Position numbers and translations under genes: made by a program
Shown here: one piece after another, positions 21,318 through 30,837 of the stretch
Layout of the letters: each line of letters starts with the position of its first letter
How positions within the stretch are numbered: the stretch's first letter is position 1
The notes under the pieces: model-generated
What the model saw: only the letters and a program-made list of their open reading frames with translations
Databases searched by the model: none
Told to the model about the DNA's origin: nothing
Assembly (NCBI GenBank): GCA_963931865.1
Contig: OZ007516.1
Span: 9,858,464 to 9,922,463 of the forward strand
Direction of reading: 5' to 3'
Length of the DNA stretch: 64,000 nucleotides
Source: Axinella damicornis
Lineage: Eukaryota > Porifera > Demospongiae > Axinellida > Axinellidae

Positions 21318-23300
21318 GTTTCCATACCTCACTTGCCCTAATGGGGCAGACCTGGTTGAGGGTGCCGGATTAGGGCAGAGCTAGAAATGTGCATTGCAAT
21401 CCAGTTAATAACATTAACATTGACCAGGCTGTAGCAGTTTCCATACATCACTTGCCCTAATGGGGCAGACCTGGCTGAGGGTGCCCGATTAGGGCAGAAC
21501 TAGAAATGTGCACTGCAATCCAGTTAATATCAAGCTATAACATTAACGTTGACCAGGCTGTAGCAGTTTCCATACCTCACTTTCCCTAATGGGGCAGACC
21601 TGGCTGAGGGTGCCCAATTAGGGCAGAACTAGAAATGTGCACTGCAATCCAGACTATATCAAGCTATAACATTAATGTTGACCAGGCTGTAGCAGTTTCC
21701 ATACATCACTTGCCCTAATGGGGCAGACCTGGCTGAGGGTGCCCGATTAGGGCAGAACTAGAAATGTGCACTGCAATCCAGTTAATATCAAGCTATAACA
21801 TTAACGTTGACCAGGCTGTAGCAGTTTCCATACATCACTTGCCCTAATGGGGCAGACCTGGCTGAGGGTGCCCAATTAGGGCAGAACTAGAAATGTGCAT
21901 TGCAATCCAGACTATATCAAGCTATAACATTAACGTTGACTAGGCTGTAGCAGTTTCCATACATCACTTGCCCTAATGGGGCAGACCTGGCTGAGGGTGC
22001 CCAATTAGGGCAGAACTAGAAATGTGCACTGCAATCCAGTTAATATCAAGCTATAACATTAACGTTGACCAGGCTGTAGCAGTTTCCATACATCACTTTC
22101 CCTAATGGGGCAGACCTGGCTGAGGGTGCCCAATTAGGGCAGAACTAGAAATGTGCACTGCAATCCAGACTATATCAAGCTATAACATTAACGTTGACCA
22201 GGCTGTAGCAGTTTCCATACATCACTTGCCCTAATGGGGCAGACCTGGCTGAGGGTGCCCGATTAGGGCAGAACTAGAAATGTGCACTGCAATCCAGTTA
22301 ATATCAAGCTATAAATAATGTTGCAGACCTGACTGAGGGTGCCCAATTAGGGCAGAGCTAGATAGAAATGTGCACTGCAATCCAGCACTCATAGTTTGTA
22401 TCAAGCTACAGTGTTAACGTTGTCCAGGCTGTTACAGTAGCAGTTTCCATACCTCACTTGCCCTAATGGGGCAGACCTGGCTGAGGGTGCCGGATTAGGG
22501 CAGAGCTAGAAATGTGTACTGCAATCCAGTTAATATCACATTAACGTTGACCAGGCTGTAGCAGTTTCCATACCTCACTTGCCCTATAATGTGGCAGGCC
22601 TGACTGATCGAGGGTGCCGGATTAGGGCAGAGCTAGATAGAAATGTGCATTGCAATCCAGCACTCATAGTTTGCGTCAAGCTACAGTGTTAATATTGACC
22701 AGGCTGCAGCAGTTTCCATACCTCATTTGCCCTAATGGGGCAGACCTGGCTGAGGGTGCCCGATTAGGGCAGAACTAGAAATGTGCACTGCAATCCAGTT
22801 AATATCAAGCTATAAATAATGTTGCAGACCTGACTGAGGGTGCCCAATTAGGGCAGAGCTAGATAGAAATGTGCACTGCAATCCAGCACTCATAGTTTGT
22901 ATCAAGCTACAGTGTTAACGTTGTCCAGGCTGTTACAGTAGCAGTTTCCATACCTCACTTGCCCTAATGGGGCAGACCTGGCTGAGGGTGCCGGATTAGG
23001 GCAGAGCTAGAAATGTGTACTGCAATCCAGTTAATATCACATTAACGTTGACCAGGCTGTAGCAGTTTCCATACCTCACTTGCCCTATAATGTGGCAGGC
23101 CTGACTGATCGAGGGTGCCGGATTAGGGCAGAGCTAGATAGAAATGTGCATTGCAATCCAGCACTCATAGTTTGCGTCAAGCTACAGTGTTAATATTGAC
23201 CAGGCTGCAGCAGTTTCCATACCTCATTTGCCCTAATAGGGCAGACCTGGCTGAGGCTGCCCGATTAGGGCAGAACTAGAAATGTGCACTGCAATCCAGC
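21318..23300 (+). repeat. Subterminal satellite, about 130-bp monomer, about 14 copies
   Basis: Each monomer reads CAGTTTCCATAC..TCAC, TTGCCCTAATGGGGCAGACC, TGAGGGTGCCCGATTAGGGC, AGAAATGTGCACTGCAATCC. Copies start at about 21318, 21435, 21565, 21694, 21824, 21951, 22079, 22208, 22441, 22562, 22709, 22945, 23065 and 23210, plus two partial units. Each full monomer carries two palindromes of type TGCCCNATTAGGGCA. The same palindrome occurs in the terminal inverted repeats. The block 22208-22708 is repeated almost exactly at 22709-23209, a 501-bp higher-order unit. Confidence 0.93.
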
Positions 23301-23417
23301 ACTCATAGTAACATTGTTGTGTGTTACTAGTAGTAACACACAACTATATGCAGGTTGCAGCAGGTTTCCTTTCATATTGCTCACCTGGTTGAAGGTGCCT
23401 AAATATTATGGATATAG

Positions 23418-23576
23418 TACACCATGCAATGCACGCTTGGCGCCTATCCATGTTAGCAGGGCGCTTATGACTGTCGGTTTGCCCGATTAGGGCAGCATCC
23501 GGACGAGCGCGGCGGATTTTAATTGCATTCATAACGGATGCCCTAACGCGGCAGCCGCCCTAATGGGGCTGCTACA
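23418..23576 (-). repeat. Right terminal inverted repeat of the integrase transposon
   Basis: Reverse complement of 13014-13172, ending GGGGCTGCTACA. It is followed immediately by the target duplication AACTAC (23577-23582) and receptor coding sequence (TATCTGCAGAATCAT). Confidence 0.95.
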
Positions 23577-23595
23577 AACTACTATCTGCAGAATC

Positions 23596-24210
23596 ATTAC
23601 CCCGCGCGCGCATGCGCGAAGCGGGGTTAAGCAATCGGTTTTGTCCGTCAGTCGTCTGTCTGTCAGGCGGAAAAAATTGAAATCTCGCCATATAGACCCT
23701 CATAAACTATCGAAATGGAGTCAAACAATAGCAAATAGCAAAAAACTGCTCTATATGTACCTGACTGAAGTCAAGGCGCTCCGTTTCGCTGCATTTCGAC
23801 TATTTCCTACTTTTCATAACTATTCATAACATTGGCTCCACCTCTTCGTGACCTCGAGTCCCATCAAGAACAGGACACGCAGTGCATTTGTAAACTTCAT
23901 GCTTCAAGATGACCGCTAGGAAACAGTGTTTTGTCACGATCTATGTACTTCACAGACATCGTGCATGGCTATTGTTTCGGCTGTTTTTTCCAGCTATTTC
24001 CTATTATTCGTAACATTTGGCCCCACCTCTCCAGCTTCACAATATTATATACGGTAAGCGGTCACTCCCACACCTTGGATATGGCCATACACGAACACAG
24101 TATACGCCATAGCCACCCTGTTCGATGCGCATCGGCAAAGATGTCACGTCGATTGTACTGCACGCATCCTGACGTTCAGCGCGGGGTATGTGTTCTATGA
24201 ACACCTCTAG
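23596..24210 (+). mobile_element. Small DNA element, ACCCCG...CACCTCTAG family, copy 1
   Basis: It runs from ACCCCGCGCGCGCATGCGC to GAACACCTCTAG and interrupts the receptor between transmembrane segments 6 and 7. Its removal gives QNHFVLW in frame. Internal features include a CGCGCGCGCATGCGCG palindrome and TCTGTCTGTCAG. Related copies lie at 26292-26690 (inverted) and 47668-48203. The target duplication, if any, is only TT. Confidence 0.75.
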
Positions 24211-24595
24211 TTTTGTACTGTGGTTATACTATGCTCTGTACTTTCCAGATCCTCTCAGTGGCACTTTAATCCCAATTGCTCTACTATTATTTTGGTCTCC
24301 ATTTCCGTCACTTCTGCAATCATCCATGTATGTTGCAAACGTGCAAGTCAACATGTGTACCGAGTTCGACAGAGTGAAGAAACAACTGCACATAAGAGTA
24401 GTAATTGGACCTTAATAAACCAGCCAAGTCGAACCACTTGGAACCCAACACATGAAGACAGAGAGCACACCCTTTGCAATTGACAAGCAGCAACAGGACT
24501 ATGAAGCAATGCTTAATGGAGAATACTGGGTATGAACTTGATATTGTACGTCACTGTTTTACTTGTCTTGTGTATAGGGTAAGATAGCTCCTAAC

Positions 24596-24646
24596 CTCAT
24601 TCCCAGGCGCTTGGTTACCAAGCGCCTGGGAACAAGGCTAGTTAGT
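24596..24646. mobile_element. Short palindromic Mutator-like MITE remnant
   Basis: CCTCATTCCCAGGCGCTTGG is followed directly by its inverse, CCAAGCGCCTGGGAACAAGG, giving a near-perfect 50-bp hairpin of the TAGCCTCGTTCCCAGGC family. No clear 9-bp duplication is visible. Confidence 0.7.
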
Positions 24647-24940
24647 TCCCTAGCTACACCAGACAGTGCATTATTTGACGAATGGTTTTCACTTGAAATT
24701 GCGCTACTGTGACAATTTTGCTTCATTCGTCCAATGCTATTGTGTAGTAGCTTGCTATACAACTATTGCCTCATAGGCTTGTACCCAGGCTCATTTCCTC
24801 TCAAATGTACATGGGCCAACAGAGAAATAATTATGCCCAACATGCAGCTTTCCCTACAATCCCCCATGACATCCCCAATGTGGGTTTCCTGGGACAATCC
24901 AATTGCAGTGCATGCTGGACATGAAAACCCACCCATTTCA

Positions 24941-25004
24941 TAGCCTCGTTTCCAGGCTCCTCCCCCTGTGCGCGCCGAAAGGGGGGAGCCTGGGAATGAG
25001 GCTA
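24941..25004. mobile_element. 64-bp Mutator-like MITE with 9-bp target duplication
   Basis: TAGCCTCGTTTCCAGGCTCC ... GGAGCCTGGGAATGAGGCTA is flanked by the exact duplication CCCATTTCA (24932-24940 and 25005-25013). It is the smallest complete member of the family seen here. Confidence 0.93.
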
Positions 25005-25013
25005 CCCATTTCA

Positions 25014-25963
25014 CCATACAAACCTAGTCTTTTGTGAAAATGAAGAGAAATTTAGTGTGTAGGATATTACTTCTGCAGCATTGAAAATCAGGGGGGAATG
25101 TTAGCGATCGAACTAGGGGGAAATGTTGGTGGACAACTAACTTTTTTTTGTTGGTACAAATGAATGTTAAGGAAACACATATTGGGAAATTATGTGGAAC
25201 GCTTTTAATTGTTTGACTTTCTGCTCATTAAAGAGATCTCCACTCAGATGGGTGGGTACTAGGCTACTACGTATGTGCATTACACACATTCCTTTTGGCA
25301 AACACACCACTTAATGTGAGCCATTAATTAAACCTCTAGAGTACAGTGATAAACTTTGCCCTCAGGCCATTCAAGTGGGTTATGTGTTCAGAGGACAAAG
25401 TTAATTTCTCACTGAAATGAAAATGTACCTTGCCTTACATGACTTGTAGCATGATTATTGTTATGACAACATGACTGTGTTATCACTGTGTTTTGCCCAC
25501 CATTAGACTTGGGCGGATTATTCCTGTTTTTCCACCTATTATTCTTTCATTTGATTCCCCTAAAACTACCCTATAATCTAGTACCTATTAATCTAGAATT
25601 ATTCTCAATTTGGGCAGTGAAGGACGCTCAACAGTGACATCACTTCGACGTCGGAGGAGTCAATGTCATCCGAATCAGACTCCACACTGGGTCTACTGAA
25701 CTACTAGTACCACTGCTGGCAGCCATCAGGACTAGAACTAGCAAATTATTTATGTAGCATGCCAAGTGGCGACTGTGGCGCGGTGTGCATGTGCACATTG
25801 ATTGAATGAATACAATTATACCAATTTCCACACCTATTGTTCCTGCATTATTCCGGAATCTCCCCACTACCTCTTATTCCCAAAATTATTCCGGAATAAT
25901 CCGCCCAAGCCTACCCACCATCGGTGGACAAGTAAACTGTGAGGTCAACCATGCACGACATTG
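25014..25963. other. Intergenic, no feature recognised
   Basis: AT-rich DNA without a convincing ORF, splice pair or terminal repeat. A short inverted match of ATTATTCCGGAATAATCC type occurs around 25850-25905. Confidence 0.5.
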
Positions 25964-26029
25964 TAGTCTCGGTCCCAGACCCAAACCAACCCCAGCGCTG
26001 GGGTTGGTTTGGGTCTGGGGCCGAGACTA
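25964..26029. mobile_element. 66-bp perfect palindromic MITE
   Basis: TAGTCTCGGTCCCAGACCC and CAAACCAACCCCAGCG pair with their inverses about the centre AGCGCT, so the whole element folds into one hairpin. Flanks CCATGCACGACA (left) and CCATGCATGACA (right) look like a diverged duplication but are not directly adjacent on the left. Confidence 0.88.
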
Positions 26030-26291
26030 CCATGCATGACAACAGTTACTCAGTTGTGCTGTCTTAAGATTTTTGTGAAATACTGACAGTAGCTAGTCAC
26101 TTGTTGAATGAATTGTTGCAGGGTAGTATGGGACATGGCTATGGCCGACAGGTACATTGCTTCAGCTGTTGTCCTTTCCAAGTGCCGATACCCGTACCCG
26201 CAATTGTCTGTACAGTGTACCATAGATCACATGATCACAAACAGACACTTCTATTCACCATAATTATAGTACTATAAAATGATTTAACTAG

Positions 26292-26690
26292 AGGTGCTCA
26301 GCTAGCAGAGCACATACCCCGTGCGCAACTTTGACTTGACAGCTATAGGCCTACCACCAATTATTCATACAGCATGCACAATGAGCTAGGTATGTAGGCC
26401 ATGATTTACAGCGATGCCAGCATGCAGTGGCAGTAATGTTAGAAATAGGGTGCGGTCAAGTTGTATAAATTAGAAGCATGAATTTCACGCAACTTTTCTC
26501 AGCCTCTCAAGTAGATCTCTGGTCTGTGAGTTATGTAGATGCTAGCATTTTCTGAATTCTGACACTTCTATCCTGAAATAAGCCTTCAACAAGGCTTCAC
26601 TGCTCAAACCGCTTGGACAGACAGACAGACAGACTGACAGACAAACCGATCACTCTACCCCCTGCTGCACATGCGCACTGGTAAAAATGC
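26292..26690 (-). mobile_element. Small DNA element, ACCCCG...CACCTCTAG family, copy 2
   Basis: Inverted relative to copies 1 and 3. It starts CTAGAGGTGCTCAGCTAGC, with GCACATACCCCGTGCGCAAC following, and ends near CTGCTGCACATGCGCACTGG. It contains the family's GACAGACAGACAGACTGACA run at about 26616-26640. Confidence 0.75.
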
Positions 26691-27819
26691 TATACAACTG
26701 TTACGGAGTGATAGCAAGTTTGAGGAATTAACAGTCCCAAAACGAAACCACCTTATCATAGAACTTGTGTGCAAACACATTATTGTACACCTGATAAGAA
26801 TTTACAGAAATGCTAGCGCTTGTTCTTCCATAATGTTCTTGACTGCACGTCAGTGACCACACATTTGTCACCCACAAAAGTGCAAGAAAGGTTAAGATTG
26901 TCAATACTAACTTGATAGGATTGATCCGTGCACTTTGTCCTGCGGTAGATTGACCTTGGATCTTGTCTCAACATCTCCACAATTGCCTCTCTCACTTCTT
27001 CTATTGATGCAAATGACTCTAAAATGAACGGGTCCTCTAACTTTTCATATGCCATACTGTCTGACCTAGATTCACATTCCACGTCAAGGTGTTCATTTTT
27101 GCTGGATCTTTGGTCGGTCAAATCAGTCTCTCCCTCTTGCATAGGATCTATGTCCTTTGACTCCTGCATCTTGTCAGAATTTGCACTCGTACTATTGACC
27201 ATCTCGAAGGTGGTGCTTTCCATGGAAGGGTAACCTTTTCTGCACACAAATTTCTTCAACTGGGTTTCAACTTCTAGGCAATTTACAGGAGGCTCAGATA
27301 GCCAGCTAGCAACAGTCACATGACCTGGAGGTGAACGTTTCTACCATTCTGTTCGGCCGAAGTCATCTGGTTTTGGGTCTTGAAAAGTTACATCTTTAGG
27401 TATCTGTGGTGTCATTTGAACATCACAGCCCATTCTCAATGTCCATGGGCAGTCATACTGAGGTATGTAGGGTTTCACATCCAGCACTGGTGTCCCTCAA
27501 CCAGATCAATGCCGGAGACATGCAAGGTTCAGCCGTCAATTCTTTCCAGTTTGGCGAGTGTAAGGCCGAGAGGACAGGGCCTATGGGGACTTTTTGATGC
27601 GAACACACCTATCCTCTTGCCATTCAGTCAGGGCGGTCTCACTTTGGCTTTGACAGCATCTTGGGAATTCTTATGAAACACAAATAACAACCTAATGAAA
27701 GAATACAAACAGTTTTCATCAATTTGGCTGCAGCAGGGTTTTCAGATGCTCACAGAAGTGTATGCACAGCAGAGGATGTCATCTACTGTTGGATCAACAT
27801 ACACTACATGAAAACAATT

Positions 27820-28030
27820 AGCCTCTAACCCAGGCGAGGAAGCTCTTTTCCCCCTGGGTTCGAGGCTAGAAAACAATTTGTTACTGATACACTATAGTGC
27901 TGTAGGTTAATGTATATATGTCTCGAACCCAGGTGAGGAGGCTCTTTTCCCCCTCCTCTGCACCTGGGTTCGAGGCTAGAAAACAATTTGTTACTGATAC
28001 ACTATAGCGCTGTCGGTTAATGTATATATG
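27820..28030. repeat. Tandem duplication of about 105 bp with small palindromes
   Basis: A unit comprising a short hairpin (AACCCAGGCGAGGAAGCTC ... CCTGGGTTCGAGGCTAG) plus AAAACAATTTGTTACTGATA and TTAATGTATATATG occurs twice in a row with few changes. It lies in the TRMO intron. Confidence 0.85.
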
Positions 28031-28139
28031 TACCATGTCAAGAGCACTTGAGATTTAGGGGCAGGCCTAGAGGCATAATTATACAGCGGTGCACCAGACT
28101 TACGATACATTATAACTGCTTTATTCGTACAAGTAGTTC

Positions 28140-28560
28140 GTTCAGCTACTTCCCCCTCGTTCGCCTACGTGAGTAATCCGGCGCCAGACAGCTCTCTGTG
28201 CAGAGCTGCTGCTCCACGATCGCGTCCGCTTCAGCTGTTGCTCACCGATTGCATCGATCCGTTTCAACTGCTACTCCCAGTTCCATGGCGTCTACTTCAG
28301 CTGCTGCTCCCCGATTGTGTCCGCTTCAACTCCCCGATTGCCAACTGCTCCCCGATTGCGTCTGCTTCGGCTGCTGCTCCCCGATTGCATCAACTTCAAC
28401 TGCTGCTCCACGATTGTGTATGCTTCAACTGCAGCTACGTCCGCTTCGACTGCTGCTAGTGCTTGCTCCGATTGCATCCACCATCTGTTCTCGAACATTC
28501 TTCGCAGAGTTCAAGGTTCAGTAAATTGAAGTACAAAGGTCGCACGTCACTAGTCTTGTC
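28140..28560 (+). repeat. Dispersed repeat with internal minisatellite, copy 1
   Basis: A degenerate 27-30-bp unit (CTGCTGCTCCCCGATTGCGT, CCGCTTCAA) repeats about ten times between flanks CTTCCCCCTCGTTCGCCTAC and GTTCTCGAACATTCTTCGC. A second copy with the same flanks is at 38140-38545, so the minisatellite travels inside a repeat element. Overlapping ORFs here arise from the repeat. Confidence 0.85.
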
Positions 28561-28835
28561 CTGTCCCACTAATATAATATTGCTGATCACAGACATAACA
28601 TTCCAGAGATATTATGGGTGTCTAAATGCGGTCAATATGCATGTCTACTTGTACGGGCAATTTAAAACGTGTGTAAACCAAGACTGAGTTAACCCTTTCC
28701 TGGTGAGGGCACCATATGGTGCACGTACTACAGGATGTGCTTTTGTAATTAGTATAGCTTGATTTTGGCACTTAGTCAGTACTTGGTCACCCTTTAGAGT
28801 AGTAGTTTCAGAATAAACAGGATGTTACAAGACTA

Positions 28836-29210
28836 TAGTCTCGTTCCCAGACCCCAAATGTATACCCCCCACTCTGAACGCGCACCCGTGAAAACGACAC
28901 GCTGCCTGACTTTCGAGGGGCGTAACCATGATCATGTACTCAGTTAAATCCAGGTGAAAATTTGCATAGTTTAAATTCGAGAAAGCAGTGAGCAGGGGGT
29001 GAAATTATGTTTGAAAAGATTAGTGCCAGGACAATTTGTCTTAGCACAATCAATTTTGTTCTGCCATTCTCGGCTGCCATTATCGTTCGCAGGCATACCC
29101 CGTTCTTTTCTGTTATTCGGTTTGCGTTGACGGACGTTCCACATCCGTGTATTATTGTCAACGCAAACCGAAGAACAGAAAGAACGGGGTAGGCCTGGGA
29201 ATGAGGAGAA
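28836..29210. mobile_element. Mutator-like MITE with an internal hairpin
   Basis: It starts TAGTCTCGTTCCCAGACCCC and ends GGCCTGGGAATGAGGA. Inside, about 29090-29133 (ACCCCGTTCTTTTCTGTT, CGGTTTGCGTTGAC) is inverted at 29155-29195. The right terminus is degenerate and no exact target duplication was found. Confidence 0.6.
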
Positions 29211-29333
29211 TGCTTTTATAGTTGTGCATTCATAGCCTATTTGCCACCTGGTAACTACATTCATGAAGCAACTGTGAAACCCATAATCATTTTTTAAGCT
29301 CCAACTTGGTGGTATAAATAAGAGTGCATGTCT

Positions 29334-29633
29334 CTATGTATTGTAAAGCGAGTCTACTCCACAGTGCACTTGCTCGCGCAGTGTCATCCCAGATGTAATG
29401 ACAGGACATTTTGACCGAACACATGGATGCACATGGATGCTTGGTCGGACAAAGTGAGAAAATGTCTGATGTCCGACCGTAATTTCACCCTCTGGGTGAG
29501 AAATATTCTTTTGTATCACAGAAGGTACCACTCCTAGTTTTTGGGCTGTGTCTACCAGGTCTACTTCGCCGACACGGAAAATGCTTATTGCTCGAGCTAA
29601 ACTCTGATCGGCGATATCCCACATTGTAGACAT
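29334..29633 (-). other. Unassigned 99-codon ORF in the TRMO intron
   Basis: An open frame starting MSTMWDIADQSLARAISIF and containing VRPSIHVHPCVRSKCPVIT. Composition is protein-like, but I recognise no family and find no splice or promoter support. It could be a fragment of an inserted gene or chance. Confidence 0.2.
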
Positions 29634-29895
29634 CTGGACTGAGCAAAACGTCGTATCGTCACCAGACCCCTTTTTCGCGGATGTGCGTTTTGGTTATGGG
29701 ACCTACATGTAGTACTAGTACAAGACCTCAAAGTATTTTTCTGGACAGAAACAGTTGGACTGGGTTATTAATTACAGCTCCGTCACAGTGCCTCCAAAAA
29801 CAGGAAATAAAGGGGGTGACATAGTTTGCAAATTACCGTGAATATACTAGTTAGCTGTCTGAGAAACATGTTTATGTACTTTCGGGCTGGGAAAC

Positions 29896-30281
29896 TAGCC
29901 TTGTTCCCAGGCCTACCTCAGGTTTTGAACACTTACAGTATGCAAAACGGCAGAGAAGGCGTGGGGAATCTTAGCATGTGATCCGTAGCACGGCTTACAT
30001 CATGGATTCTAGACGCAATAGCTTATTTACATTCCCATCCACAGCAACAGAGAAGCTAGAAAACTGAATCAAGTTCCAAAGAGGTAGGTCCTATACCTGT
30101 AAAACATATCCAAGTTCGAAGCATAACCACTGAGGGCTATCATAGCTGTGATACAAGTGGTGAGACAGTGTGGTCTGAGCCGCAGATCACATGCTGAGAT
30201 TCCCGAGGCCTTCTCTGCCGTTATTCATCATATTGCAAGCAATCAAAACATGGAGGAGTAGAAGGCCTAGGAACGAGGCTA
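29896..30281. mobile_element. Mutator-like MITE in the TRMO intron
   Basis: TAGCCTTGTTCCCAGGCCTA ... TAGGAACGAGGCTA with inner inverted blocks CGGCAGAGAAGGC and GCCTTCTCTGCCG. Flanks GGGAAAC on both sides (CTGGGAAAC left, GGGGAAAC right) look like an eroded target duplication. Confidence 0.8.
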
Positions 30282-30837
30282 GGGGAAACAGCACAAACTG
30301 ATATTAATGGAACACACCTACTTACCAAACATGGGAATAATCTTCCAGCCCTTTCAGTGAGTGACTTGGGTTGCTGAACACCTCCACTGTGAGACTACCA
30401 GGTGCTTTGCTGCACAGGAACGGTTGACGTGGCGTGCCATTCTTCTCTTTGAAACAGGTATTTATCCTGCCAATCGCCAATTCTGACAGAGCTGATAATA
30501 CTGTGTTAGCATTTGTCCTGTTTAGTGAAAATTCTCTTTTGAAGTCTTAGTTGGATGACGTATTTGACTCTCCACCTGTCCACAAGCAGCACCTGAGGCA
30601 CTTTCCCTTTGTTCCTTCGGCTTCCGAAGATCCCTGATTTTGTGCATCTCACTCTGGACCAAGAACTTCAGAGATTCCACCTGCCTCCTCAGGTTCTTGA
30701 GTTCCTTTCTCAGAACAGAAGAAGTTCCTTCTAACTGAATCACTTGCCATGACAGTCTTGTTCTGGTTCCCAGGTGGGTCTGGGAACCAGACTACCATGC
30801 TGGTGGCTGAGCTAAAGTGGGGAACCCCTGTCTATCA

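Larger units (their letters stand above)
12617..23576 (+). mobile_element. Integrase-type DNA transposon (Ginger/Polinton-related) carrying Josephin and C48 proteases
   Basis: The element starts TGTAGCAGCCCCATTAGGGC and ends with the exact reverse complement. It is flanked by a 6-bp duplication AACTAC (12611-12616 and 23577-23582), and removing it restores a receptor reading frame. Terminal inverted repeats are about 159 bp. Length is 10,960 bp, of which 397 bp (12626-13022) is a later Mutator-like MITE plus its duplicated target. Cargo is one 21-exon gene (14041-20887) and a subterminal satellite (21318-23300). TG...CA ends with a DDE integrase match the Ginger/Polinton/retroviral integrase group. 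There is no polymerase B, ATPase or capsid, so it is not a Polinton, and no reverse transcriptase, so it is not an LTR element. The intact long ORF and near-identical termini suggest recent activity. Confidence 0.9.
6058..24540 (+). pseudogene. Seven-transmembrane receptor (GPCR-like), shattered by transposons
   Basis: Coding remnants lie at about 6180-6764, 12449-12616, 23583-23595 and 24211-24540. Removing the two large insertions, one copy of each target duplication, and the small element at 23596-24210 restores continuous reading across each junction (ALW|DIPFG, VVNY|YLQNH, QNH|FVLW). Seven hydrophobic segments follow in order: a VLALVTVL helix, FIALDIVYYF, a Cys-started TM3 (GSFWLLFILGISLVLFF), ISILVLPLLFDWIPFV, FGLVAVLTLVATG, GSLISLAFLAFASIM and TLIPIALLLF, with a hydrophilic tail ending near 24533. 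A Cys in loop 2 could pair with the TM3 Cys. At least five single-base shifts occur, several in homopolymers (6314, 6675, 12531), so the gene was decaying before or since insertion. The receptor class cannot be assigned securely. Confidence 0.7.
26813..30743 (-). pseudogene. TRMO: TRMO (TrmO-type tRNA N6-methyltransferase), disabled
   Basis: TRMO uses S-adenosylmethionine to N6-methylate t6A37 of tRNA-Thr. Exon 1 ends at a GTAAG donor (about 30326) after FKEKNGTPRQPFLCSK and HSLKGLEDYSHVW. Exon 2 (27691-26813) resumes in phase with LLFVFHKNSQ and carries KRIGVFASKSPHRP, LTLAKLERID, LHVSGIDLVEG, VLDVKPYIPQYD, SWLSEPPVNCLEVE and the C-terminal LRQDPRSIYRR with its strand-rich tail. This is the full order of UPF0066 proteins. 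Exon 2 contains TGA at 27628-27630 (where family members have Arg), TGA at 27529-27531, a one-base shift near 27492 and TAG at 27341-27343, while the final 168 codons are open. The 2.6-kb intron is packed with MITEs. The start is uncertain; a coiled-coil N-terminus from 30743 is in a different frame from the conserved exon. Sequencing error cannot be excluded. Confidence 0.82.

Noticed and set aside
21318..23300. Possible centromeric satellite
   Set aside because: The array stops inside the transposon's terminal repeat and shares its palindromes, so it belongs to the element.
12617..23576. Polinton/Maverick or LTR retrotransposon
   Set aside because: No DNA polymerase B, packaging ATPase, capsid, reverse transcriptase or long direct repeats; the terminal repeats are inverted and the gene is intron-rich.
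28169..28529. Several overlapping ORFs on both strands
   Set aside because: All arise from the 27-30-bp minisatellite; none has splice or start support.
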